A DNA stretch of 53,406 bases from Volvariella volvacea V23 (Eukaryota > Basidiomycota > Agaricomycetes > Agaricales > Pluteaceae), in assembly GCA_000349905.1 (NCBI GenBank), contig KB722749.1, forward strand, positions 1 to 53,406. Direction: 5' to 3'. The translations under genes were made by a program, and so were the position numbers. Positions within the stretch are counted from its first letter, which is position 1; each line of letters opens with the position of its first letter. Under the pieces are notes generated by a model that did no database searches, was not told the origin of the DNA, and saw only the letters and a program-made list of their open reading frames with translations. This document shows positions 44,049 to 53,406 of this stretch, piece after piece.

Positions 44049-45011
44049 CGGGAAACCGATCCCGTGATTTCTCTTCATCTTTCTCATCTGTTCCCCGCCA
44101 CACACCCCAAATTTCTGTTTCTTTTTCACGGCTTAAAAGCCCCAAAAATCCGACAGACTCCAAAAGGTGTATATCAAGACGTATATACCAAGACGCTCTA
44201 ATCCCGCTTTTGCCCACCCCTGGTTTTTAATTACGAAGTTTCACGATCATGATGCATGACGTAGCAAGTGACGAAAAGGATTTCGCCCGTTTTTTCGCAA
44301 TCGCACTCGGAAATCGCACATTCACACTCGAACGCTTTCGGTCATCGACCTCCCGTGTACAGATAGAACACCACCCCCAACATATACTCACACGCACATG
44401 GCTTCCATTTTCCTTTCGCCGCTTCTGTGTATACTCTACTCCGCCATCTGCCCCACTTTATGATATGACGAACTCGGCATGACTTTTCCCTCTCCACATC
44501 GGCTTCTAGAGAGAGGTTCCTTCCTTCCACGCATCCCCAAAAGATCAAGACCCCCGAATCTTATCTCATAATCTGTACTCGGCCTGATTTAATGCTTCCT
44601 TCATATGGCATATGACACACTTGCTTTCGACGAACACATTCATTTGTATATTAGATCTACATTCATTCCTTTTTGGCATTACATATTGACCTCGTTCATT
44701 CTTATTCACGCGATCCTTCATTGTACATATCGTTTACATCTTAGTTTGATGTCCATCGTATGCTTTTTTTGCTATGCTCTTTGGGTTCAGCGGTTCGTGT
44801 TGCTGTCGTAGTCGTTGCATTGTTGAATATATACATAATCCAAAGCTTCTATCATTACTCTCCGCTGAGTGTTCTAAATGGCGTTCGGGGTCCAACTCCA
44901 CAGCGAGGAACCCATTTGAATTCTCTAACCGCTCAATTCTTGCAGCACCACCTAATCATCACTACAACACGACATCATTAGCCTCGCCTCCGACACGTCC
45001 TCACCGTCCAC
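44049..45011. other. Intergenic between convergent genes
   Basis: AT-rich 3' flanks. No gene seen. Confidence 0.45.
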
Positions 45012-45536
45012 TCACTTTGTCTGCTCAACCCTCCCAAAGTCCAAGACGGTCCCTAGGCCACTCAACGCAGCCGACCCAGCACCCGACAGGGCCATCCCAG
45101 CTAAATAAAAAGTCCCAGTGAGGAACGCGACAGGAGCCGCGACCAGGATTCCCATTCCGTTCAGCACGTCTCCCAACAGCAGTTCCTTCTCCAGGTCTTC
45201 TTCAGTTTCAAACTTGGTTTTATGACTGGCTGTGGCTGTGGTGCGGTGAGACTTGGCGTGGTGGTGGTGGTGGTGGTGATGGTGGTGTCGACTTGGGTAC
45301 GACGACGGAGCCCTGTGCTGGCGCTTGCCTTGGATTTCTCGGAGGCGCTGGAGTGCTCTGGAACTAGGGGGGCCATCGTTTGGGATCATAAAGAAGTTGT
45401 CGATGTGTAGGTTTTGGGTTTCGATGGTGCTCTTCCCGGGGTTGTTGAGGAGGGAAGGGATATTCTGACGTGATGCCTTGTATGCATCTCTCCTGCGAGT
45501 GGAGGACGAGGTGCTTGTGGTATTTGTGGAGACCAT
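45012..45536 (-). CDS. Small membrane protein with His tract (174 aa)
   Basis: The ATG at 45536 is the first real start (upstream in-frame codons are TTG). The N-terminal 55 residues are polar, then a Ser/Arg/His segment with ten consecutive His (encoded by CAC/CAT near 45255-45290), an acidic helix (ETEEDLEKELLLGDVLNG) and one or two membrane segments with small-residue spacing (GILVAAPVAFLTGTFYLAG, LSGAGSAALSGLGTVL). No family recognised. The His tract could bind metal. It is divergent to the APH-like kinase gene. The 5' end and promoter are duplicated at 50.93-51.12 kb. Confidence 0.62.
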   Translation of the reverse strand: MVSTNTTSTSSSTRRRDAYKASRQNIPSLLNNPGKSTIETQNLHIDNFFMIPNDGPPSSRALQRLREIQGKRQHRAPSSYPSRHHHHHHHHHHAKSHRTTATASHKTKFETEEDLEKELLLGDVLNGMGILVAAPVAFLTGTFYLAGMALSGAGSAALSGLGTVLDFGRVEQTK

Positions 45537-46071
45537 GTGTTGCTGGCGAGGCAAATTACGTCGCGCGACAGAAAGGGTCTGCAATCCCTTGAGCGAAAGA
45601 CATATAAACGGCGCATTCTAGCGCACAGCTGCTAAGCGGCTGCGACGGATGAGCCCGATTGGAATGGTGCTTGGGCCCAGTCAGTATGCTGCGGCTTCAA
45701 GGGTTCTGGATTTTTCTGCGGTAGTGCTAGCACTAGGACTGCCAATCCGAAGCAACGTAGCACGCGAAGCTACGTGGGTGCAGCTACTGTCCCTCGAGGG
45801 GACATTGTCTTAATGCAAAGGATGCCAGAGGAAATGGGGTGAAACATCATGCAATGCGTTTAGAGCTTACAAGGAACTGGAGCAGACGTACAATGGCTGG
45901 TAGCAGCCTGAATGAGGCGTTGTCGCGCGTTTGACCGTGCATTTGCCAAATGGGGATTGCACGAGGGAGGCGCGACTGTCACACGCACGAGATTCCTGTC
46001 ACAGCCACATTCCAACAGCTTCACCCAGAACTTCCACCATGCTCGCAATTGACCCATCGCACTCTCTAGGC
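45537..46071. promoter_or_regulatory. Divergent promoter, partly duplicated elsewhere
   Basis: 535 bp between two divergent starts. Its left part (45537-45680) recurs near 50972-51125 and its right part (about 45955-46070) near 49155-49268, so the two halves of this promoter ended up separated in the duplicate. Confidence 0.5.
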
Positions 46072-47156
46072 ATGATACTCGAAGGGTTGATCTTGTACTT
46101 ACTTCGTCCGGTAATGTTGTGTAAGGGTCGTAAGAATACCGTAAGCCCTATGTTGCCTCTTGGACGCATTCTCATGAGTCACACAGGTTGTACAACTCAG
46201 TAGTTCACACATGTCTGATGATGAAATCGTAGAAGCATGCAAACATGCCACCGCAATCGATCAGGGTACCTATTACATCGCCGAACTACACCGCATGAAC
46301 TCTGGCACTGTCTTTCGAATCACGAATGACACTGTCGTCAAACGAGATCGTTTGTCTCCATCCGAGCTGGATGCAGCAGAGCTTGTCCGTCAGCACACTT
46401 GCATCCCTGTTCCCTTTCATCAGCGTTGCATAATACCCACGAGCGTCTATGATGACAAGCACCTCGTCATGCAGCACATCGAAGGGGTAACCTTGTACAA
46501 GCTGTGGAGTTCAATGAGTTGGTGGATGAAGTTTCGAGTAGCGTTGACTATTCGGTATTACGTCTACCAGCTTCGTGGTCTTCCTTCTCGGTTGAATCTA
46601 TCTCAGCCTGGTCCTATTGGTGACTACGACAACCCATATTGCAAGGGAAGACTCTTCCCAGAATCCGGTGGTCCGACACGTTTTGACTCGTATGCGAGCC
46701 TTGCGTTCTGGTACGACGAGTGTCTGTACGTTCAGAAGAGGACAACAAAGCGGCCTAGCAACATCGAGATTGAACCTTTTGATCGTTCGCGCCCTTTGGC
46801 TATTGTTCATCAAGACCTCCACCTCAACAATCTTATGCTAGGGCACGACGGGCAACTGTGGGTGTTGGATTGGGGTATGGCAGGTGTCTATCCCGATTGG
46901 TTTGAATATGCAAATATGGCGATATTCGCTGGTACACCTATGGTGCCTGATTCGTGGAAGCGGTTGATACCGTGGATGTTTGGCAAGTTTGAAGGGCCTG
47001 GACAATTGTCATTCATTTATGCGATATCCAACGTATTGGATAATATGCCGCTTGATTTCGATGACTTTGTGCGTGTTTGATACATAAGCTCGTTAGGTGT
47101 GACTAATCGGGGACATTTAGATTGCTGAGTTGCGCGCTAAGGATACGTTCTCTTAA
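46072..47156 (+). CDS. APH-like phosphotransferase/kinase, intact copy (328 aa)
   Basis: Exons 46072-46140, 46187-47068 and 47121-47156. The N terminus (LEGLILYLLRPVMLCKGR) is hydrophobic. The kinase fold then follows: TVVKRDRLSPSEL with the beta-3 Lys, HLVMQHIEGVTL at the hinge, a catalytic loop IVHQDLHLNNLML (H-x-D...N) and the metal-binding LDWGMAGVYPDWFEYA (D-W-G in place of DFG). The family is aminoglycoside phosphotransferase/choline kinase-like (APH), widely expanded in fungi with unknown small-molecule or protein substrates. An ATG at 46039 would add 11 residues. The 46072 start matches the paralogue. All motif residues are present, so activity is plausible. Confidence 0.82.
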
Positions 47157-47465
47157 GCTGGTTAGAATAGATTGAACTAGCACAAACGTTAATAGTCTAC
47201 TGGAATCATGTGCGATTGGCAGCAGAGGGAGTACTTGGAATTATCGGATTACTTTCAATATTCAAGCACTTCAATATGGGACGAGGCGAATATTCAAGGA
47301 GGCAGCTTGTCGTGAGTCTTGGAGAACTTAATGATGCTATTTATTTTGCGTGATACGTTTACAGTCACTTGCTGCATATTACTATAATTGAGTCATAGTA
47401 ACGCATCCTGATAACCCCATTAATATTGCTCTTGGGCATGATACATCCGTATTACTGCAACATCC

Positions 47466-48068
47466 TTATGTTGAACTAGAAGGGGGGTTATAAAATATTC
47501 CTTCGATGCGCGGCATTACAAATCCTGCCCCAAGCCTTGCGTGTTCATCCCTTTCAAATTGCTCAAAGTCCGCCACAGTATTGGACTCAATGATTCCACG
47601 TTCCTGTAACTTTTCAAATACAGTGGCACACCAGTGACGACATCCAGATCCCTCATCACTAAACCTATTGAATCTCGTTAGTTATTGTATATATGCAGAG
47701 GAGTTGTACAAATACCTATAGCAATCCATATTGAGTTCGTTGAAAAGGATCTGACAAATATCACCTGCAGTTATGGGTTCCGGAAGGATAACTTTCTTCT
47801 CGAAGGGATTTGTAGTATTTGGGCTATTGGACATTGGATAATTTTTGCTGTCAATTTTAATCCATGACACATCACCAAGGCTTTCTGGGTCTAGCCGAAC
47901 ACATTGCCCGGTCTCGGCGATCAACGACAGTCTGAAGTGATATACCCCTAGCTTTGTCCAGATTCCCTTGGTCCCAATAGAGACCACTTGTAGGTCAAAT
48001 CTTGGTACATCTTCTCCACTTCTTGTGCGGTGAATAGTTCTTCTGTTTGGCGGGAGGTATGATTTCAT
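47466..48068 (-). CDS. Small Cys/His protein, DUF7770-like (183 aa), copy 1
   Basis: Two exons (48068-47716, 47664-47466) joined in phase 2 across a 51-nt intron. Conserved with the copy at 52578: GVYHFRLSLIAETGQCVRLDPESL, then FEKKVILPEPITAG, LFNELNMDCYRFSDEGSGCRHWCATVFEKLQERG and a C-terminal RLGAGFVMPRIEGIFY. The His in VYHF and the CRHWC segment could form a thiol-type active site. The overall pattern (HW/HF...GSGCR-W) reminds me of the fungal DUF7770 family, from memory only. Function unknown. Transcribed toward the kinase gene. Confidence 0.65.
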
Positions 48069-49268
48069 CGCCTATGAAACTATTGATCAATCTCACTGCT
48101 TTGCAACAACTTGAATCTGAACATAAGCAATTACTCACGAATAGAATTGCAGTTAGGGTCGAGTGTGGTAGCTAATTGAAAAGAAAGAGCGTTCTGAATA
48201 CTGACCGATGATCGGTCTGGTATTTATGCATAGCACCTTAGTGCTGAGCCCAAAAGGCATTTCCTAATCGAATATTAATCCCAGGTTCTTCTCAATTGGG
48301 CACATAGTTATTGAGGCTCCAACAGACAAGGCTTACTAGTTATGGCGTTTCTCGATGCATGAAAAGGTAGTGTCGCTCTTGTTGAATCAGTGGCCTCAAG
48401 CTCTTGCAAGCTTTTTCAGTTTGATTTTTGTGAAACAATTAAATTATCGAGCTAAATGGCTGTGAACAAGGCGCCGTAAATGATGTGCACGGCCACCAAC
48501 GGAGAATAGGGCTTGTATTAACCACACACACACATTCGTGTAGATTCATTGTTCATAAGTTCAATTAACATGTCTCCAAGGACACTCTAAGTTTTTGTCC
48601 TGTTTGTGCTCGTTCTGAACTCAAAACGACAAAAATGAAAAAGAAGGGTATAAAATTTGATGGCTAAACGATGGTGTGCCCGTCAATAAGAGTTTCAGCT
48701 TTAGGTTCAGAGGCGTACACTTCCACATGGTTGCCAGTGAGGCCTTCTGCAATTCCCAACAACAACACTGCTTCTTTGCTTTCCTACCCTCTCATAGCCA
48801 AGGATCCTCAAATAGCAAAAACTGATGAAACCTTGTTCTGATTAGGTGAAATATGATACCGAATATAGCTGTACATCCAGAATGTAACAAGAACTGGACC
48901 TCATTTTATAATTTAGGGAATATGGCTGTACACACCCTTGTGCAATCAGAAAAATACCCTCTTTTTGCACGCTTAGGCTGTTACATCACGAGCGCTTGCT
49001 GTAGTTTCCTGCTTGATGCTACTTCAGCTCAGGTGAACAATCCACACTGTCTGTATTCATGCTACTCAATGGCTCATTATATGTGCGCTTTGAGGAACAC
49101 TGCTTATTAGAAAGTAGTAGCTCAATACAGGTAGTCCTTGTATTCATTTCCCCCTTGCAGGAGTGAGAGGTGCGACTGTCACACTCATGAGATCGATGCC
49201 ACGGCCAGCCACATTTTCACAACTCCCTTCACCACGTCTGCGAAATCGACATACCAAAGGTTCGAAAT
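48069..49268. other. Intergenic, no gene seen
   Basis: Contains a short CA run near 48523-48533. The right end (from about 49155) is the duplicated kinase promoter. No supported frame. Confidence 0.45.
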
Positions 49269-50378
49269 ATGACCCTTGAAGGATTGATCTTTTATCTACT
49301 TCGCCCATTGATACTGTGCAAGGGGCGCAGGAATGCCGTGAGTCCGATTGTTTACCACCTCGGTACAATCTCACACGCCACACAGCCTACAGAACTCGGT
49401 ACTTCACATATGTCAGACGAAGAAATCGTGGAAGCGTGTAAAAGTGCTACTGCAATTGATGCAAATACCTATTACATTCCCGAACTGAATCGAATGAACC
49501 CTGGTTGCATTTTTCTTATCTCGCACGACACTGTCGCCACACGGAGAGACCTGTCTCCGTCTGAGCTAGACGTTGCAGAACTTGTCCGCCAGCACACTTG
49601 TATTCCCGTCCCATATCACCAGCGTTGCACAGCCCCTACAGGTGCATTTAGGGAAAGACATCTCGTCATGCAATACATCGAAGGCGAGACTCTGTACACT
49701 TTATGGGACTCTGTGAGCTTGTGGATGAGGTTTCGAGTAGCCTTGACGGTTCGCTACTACGTTTATCAACTTCGGTCTCTCCCCTCTCGGCTGCATCTAT
49801 CAAAGCCTGGCCTTGTCGGTGACTATGATGACCTGTACTGTGATGGAAGACTCCTTTCCAAGTGCCCTCCCAAGCGATTTGACTCCTACTCAAGTTTGGC
49901 ATTCTGGTATGACGAGTGCTTATTTATGCAGAAGAGGGACAAGAGGAATTGTCATCCCAACATTACCCCTTTCGACCGTTCCCGTCCTTTGGCCGTGGTC
50001 CACCAAGATCTCCACCCCCGCAATCTGCTCCTCGGCGCTGATGGGCAGCTGTGGATATTGGATTAGGGCATGGCAGGTGTATACCCTGATTGGTTTGAAT
50101 ATGCAAACAGGGCAATATTTGCTGCGAGAAATTCTGAACTGCCTGATTCGTGGAAGCGGTTAATACCATACATGTTTGGTAGATTTGAAGCACCTGGACA
50201 GCTGCCGTTCATTCGTGCTATACCTGTTGTTTTGGAAAATATGCCCCCGGATTTCTACGATTTTGTACGTGTCTACAAGTGTAGTCTCTGCTTGTGTCAC
50301 TAATAATTTACTTTCCAGCTCGCGGAGATGCGAGCAAGAGATAAAGTGAGGGAATCGGAATCTAAATCATTTCCATGA
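49269..50378 (+). pseudogene. APH-like kinase, duplicated copy with nonsense at the D-W-G motif
   Basis: Exons 49269-49337, 49386-50264 and 50319-50378 parallel the intact gene, with high identity through LSPSELD.AELVRQHTCIPVP, WMRFRVALTVRYYVYQL and VVHQDLHPRNLLLG. An in-frame TAG (50064-50066) replaces the Trp of LDWGMAG, so translation stops one residue after the metal-binding Asp. The beta-3 Lys segment TVVKRD has also become TVATRRD, removing the ATP-binding Lys. Sequence after the stop is still family-like (GMAGVYPDWFEYANRAIFA), so decay is recent, or the truncated pseudokinase form is retained. Confidence 0.82.
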
Positions 50379-50929
50379 CACCTTCTATATACCGGTCAAG
50401 TGTTGCATTGAGTGGTCAATATCTTGATCATTTTTCATGATTATAACCAGTTGTGGTATTACAACAGGATTCCTCACGACCCGTTACCACAACTCACTAC
50501 TTAGCCCCTTTGACGGCATGCAGAGCCCTCATCGTTGAACATGAATGAGATTAATAAGCTGATCAAAACCAGATGGAGAGGAAACCTTCTGCACATCTGT
50601 AAAAATTCAATTCGAAAGTAACCTAGCAAATATCACGCGCAATGATACACTCTGTGCTGACGACTTGAGTACCACAATTTGGTAAACAGGAATGTGCGCA
50701 GCATTATCCACTATAGAAGAGTTCTGGTGCTCTGCAATTATGTTAGACGTGCGTGCCCAATCCCAATTGATCTAGATAACACTTCTTCAGAGAGCATATG
50801 GTCCATTCAATAGCCCCGGAAAAGTACCTCGCACAAGCACCGTAGCTTACTGCCCCTCTTCCCTATCATCAATTGTACCACTCACTGGTGAGACGGAAAT
50901 GAAGCCCAAACAGGGAGAATGCGAGAAGT
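50379..50929. other. No gene seen
   Basis: 3' flank of the kinase pseudogene. Short frames only. Confidence 0.4.
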
Positions 50930-51125
50930 GAACGCGACCGTAGAGGATAAAGTGCTCATGGTGCATGTGGAGACCATGCGCTGCTGGCGGGGCAAAATGT
51001 GTCGTGAGAGAGAAAGATGTACAATTTCATGAACGAAAGACACATAAACGACACATTTAAGCGCACACCTGTTAAGTGACTGCGACATATGAACCCGTCT
51101 GGGATGGCGTTTAGGCCCAGTCCGT
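50930..51125 (-). pseudogene. 5' relic of the small membrane protein gene
   Basis: The minus strand reads RQQRMVSTCTMSTLSSTV, matching RQQHMVSTNTTSTSSSTR at the start of the 45536 gene. About 150 bp of upstream sequence also aligns (GACCATGTG..GCTGGCG.GGCAAA, then AAGACA.ATAAACG.C.CATT). The body, with the His tract and membrane segments, is missing. Its position downstream of the kinase copy differs from the original order. Confidence 0.68.
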
Positions 51126-52577
51126 GAGCGACGGCTTAAAAGAGCCTGAATTCTTTTGACTGCAGCATACCCAGCACTGGAGGTCGTATTCAAACCTTGA
51201 CTGAGGTTTCCGTGTGTTGTTGAAGCCAACTCTACATCTGTGAGTTTACCATACCGAAGAGATAGTGCCGAGGGTCTAGACACAAGCAGAATGTAATCGA
51301 TACGGACAAGGATAATTTGACTAGGGTGCCTCATAACGACTATTTAGTGAAGGGTGCATGCTCCACATTAATCAACAAAGCAATCTCCACCTTAGCACAT
51401 GTAGTCTGTCCTCAGTAATGAGGATGACGCATGTACGTTTGGCAAAGTATCAGAGGCACCAACCTCCCTTGATAACTGTTTAGGAACAATGACCACATTC
51501 TCTTTGTATATGAGTTGCAATATCGTTGTCTTTTTGCGCCTTGAACCGCTTGATCACAAGAATGCTGCGGTTTATTTCTATGACTGTTTATGCTAATCCC
51601 AGTCCAAGAAACCGAAATCACTACCTACTTCGTGATGTGGGGCGCATAATAAGTACACACAGGCTTGTTCTTTGACTATTGCTCTATATAGACGTCCTCC
51701 TTGCCTTTCTCGGGCTCACGGAGATGGAACTGACCAGCACTGTAATCTGTTCCTATAACATTGAACGCACACCCCACTGGCATCCATGTGGAAGAGTTCC
51801 CCTCAATATCACGTACTGTGGATGGAGAATCTATGGAAAAACTCGTCATGATGCACTGCAGCAATTGACCCAAGGTCATCCCCATTTCACTACTCTGCAT
51901 TGCCACGAAAGGCATCGTTTCAAATACTTTTGAGTACACAGCTCTCAGACAGGCACCACAAGGAACGGGCTGGATAAGTCTGAGGGGCGCATTTCTGTTT
52001 AAACAATGATCTGATTCCTTACAGCGCCTTTGGACTCATTTGCACAGAATACAAAAAAGACAGTATTAGAGCGGCATCAGAGGCTCTATAATTTGATTTT
52101 ATGGACAATACACGCGTAATCCACAGAGATATTCAAGGCCTACTGAGTGACGGTGACACTAATGTAAATCAATGCTCTCACAGCATTTCACGGCACCTTA
52201 GCTAGAGCCACCGAAATGCAGAGGCTTTTGCTGCTCCCAAAAATAGATAAGGGAACTTCAAGCCCTCTGTGAACACCAGTCTTCCTCGCCAAAGAATGGA
52301 GAATTGGTAGGCCTTGTCCATTGCAGTTCTAAGGGTGGCACACTAGGTAAGCTGAAGACAACTAGCACTAGTTGCCCGATTGAGAGGCACCAAGGAACCA
52401 GCTCACATATAAATATTCAACCAGTCCCTACCAAAGAGTACTCAGAACACTCGATTTCAACTTCAATTTTAACTGAAAGAAAGTTCAACTAAACCAAGGC
52501 ATCTATTAGCAAATATCTGCAAGTTTTTTCTAGCACCGATGCCCTGTAATATCACTAACCTTATGCATTGGCAGACA
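51126..52577. other. No confident gene
   Basis: One minus frame (51939-51676; first ATG at about 51915) reads MPFVAMQSSEMGMTLGQLLQ... VGCAFNVIGTDYSAG. It has no recognised family and may be a short orphan or remnant. The rest has only short frames. Confidence 0.35.
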
Positions 52578-53198
52578 ATGGAGAAAAGCGGTCAGACCAC
52601 AAGGAGAACTATTAAATGCACATTAACTAGAGATCATGCACTCGAACTCGATCAAAAAGTGGTCCATGTTGGAGTGGAAGGCTTTCGCACGCATGCAGGG
52701 GTGTATCACTTCAAGATAGTATTGATAAACGAAGTAGGGGAATGCGTTTTGTTAGACCCTCAGAGCCTCAGCCAAGATCGGTGCTGGATTCAACTTCAAG
52801 GCCGGAAATATCCAACGTCACGCAGGCCACATCTCACTAAGAAATTCGAAAAGCAGGTCATCTGTACAGAAACACTAATGGCACGGGAGCTTTGCCTATT
52901 CCTCTTCAACGAAAAGAAATTGGACTGCTATAAGTACTTCTATAGTTTTTCCTCTTCACAATTCGTGCTAAACGCATTCTCAAGGTTTACTGATGAGGGT
53001 TCTGGTTGTCGACATTGGTGCGCAACTGTGCTTGAAGTACTGCAGGAACATAAAATCCTTGAAGATGGCACCGTGGAAGAGTTTATAAAATTCGAGGAGG
53101 AGGAACATCAGAGGCTCGGGCTAGAATTTGTGATGCCTTGTGTGCGAGGAGTATTTTACGATCCGGACACGGGAGCTCCTATTAATACCGGAAGGTAG
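52578..53198 (+). CDS. Small Cys/His protein, DUF7770-like (189 aa), copy 2
   Basis: Exons 52578-52933 and 52985-53198. The 51-nt intron is in frame and stop-free, but splicing restores DCYKFTDEGSGCRHWC as in copy 1. Shared blocks: GVYHFKIVLINEVGECVLLDPQSL, FEKQVICTETL, LFNEKKLDCYK, GSGCRHWCATVLEVLQEHK and LGLEFVMPCVRGVFYDP. An upstream ATG at 52539 is in frame, but a CAG just before 52578 and alignment with copy 1 favour 52578. It lies in inverted orientation relative to copy 1, at the outer edge of the duplicated region. Both copies are intact, so this family seems under selection. Confidence 0.68.
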   Translation: MEKSGQTTRRTIKCTLTRDHALELDQKVVHVGVEGFRTHAGVYHFKIVLINEVGECVLLDPQSLSQDRCWIQLQGRKYPTSRRPHLTKKFEKQVICTETLMARELCLFLFNEKKLDCYKYFYSFSSSQFVLNAFSRFTDEGSGCRHWCATVLEVLQEHKILEDGTVEEFIKFEEEEHQRLGLEFVMPCVRGVFYDPDTGAPINTGR

Positions 53199-53406
53199 TG
53201 AAGGGATTGTAAGAACTGTGTTGACCAGAGACAAGGAGAATTGTTATAGTATGATGTACCATATCAAACGATTTTATACATATTGTAATGAAACTTTGTC
53301 TATGGTGTTTTTTCCTGTGCCCGTATTTCGGCAACCTAATCATTTGATAATCAGTGACAGAAGAGGAACTTTAGAGGGGACATGCAACATCGTAAAAATC
53401 GGGTGG

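Noticed and set aside
45255..45290. CAC/GTG tract as a simple microsatellite
   Set aside because: It lies in frame in the 174-aa protein and encodes a His run. Annotated as part of the gene instead.
1..53406. CRISPR arrays or bacterial operons
   Set aside because: No regularly spaced direct repeats with unique spacers, and genes are intron-rich and eukaryotic.

Overview
The window reads as nuclear DNA of a filamentous basidiomycete. Genes carry many short GT-AG introns (mostly 45-75 nt), coding DNA is GC-rich in the conserved blocks, and the gene content (Crinkler-type effectors, bestrophin, histidine acid phosphatase, DUF2264, F-box remnants, an APH-like kinase family) fits an Agaricomycete. 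The Crinkler expansion suggests Ceratobasidiaceae (Rhizoctonia/Ceratobasidium), but that is an inference from families recognised by eye.

Layout. (1) 1-4.25 kb: an integrated CRESS-DNA-virus-like element. It has a Rep gene with all rolling-circle and helicase motifs but one in-frame TGA, GC-rich hairpins, and a 2.7 kb second unit bounded by a perfect 41-bp inverted repeat, encoding a spliced 183-aa Cys-rich protein and a 405-aa protein with a basic N terminus (capsid candidate). (2) 4.37-6.65 kb (minus): a Crinkler gene with three tandem header domains encoded by phase-1 exons, then a PD-(D/E)XK nuclease-like domain and the start of a protein kinase. The kinase stops dead next to a telomere-like CCCCTAA motif and the viral unit. 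(3) 7-8.5 kb: debris, including the 3' end of a pyruvate dehydrogenase E1-alpha gene with two near-perfect palindromes. (4) 8.5-15.8 kb: two intact single-copy-type genes, a 1201-aa disordered protein and a membrane-anchored histidine acid phosphatase. (5) 16.4-27.5 kb: a tandem array of short Crinkler-header-only genes (three or four apparently intact, at least four broken), mixed with an F-box gene split by a solo LTR and with fragments of neighbouring genes. (6) 28.1-44.05 kb: conserved core: a 15-exon bestrophin gene, a 1179-aa coiled-coil/disordered protein, an alpha/beta hydrolase, a DUF2264 protein and a Ser/Thr-rich single-pass membrane protein. (7) 45-53.2 kb: a segmental duplication: an APH-like kinase and its nonsense-mutated copy, a small membrane protein and a 5' relic of it, and two small paralogous Cys/His proteins in opposite orientation.

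The pattern is a conserved housekeeping block flanked by two fast-evolving, duplication-rich segments. The most unusual parts are the viral element with its terminal repeats and hairpins, its junction with a decapitated Crinkler kinase, and the triple-header Crinkler architecture. Exon models were built by hand from splice signals and frame continuity. All listed multi-exon models close in frame, but none has been checked against transcripts or databases.
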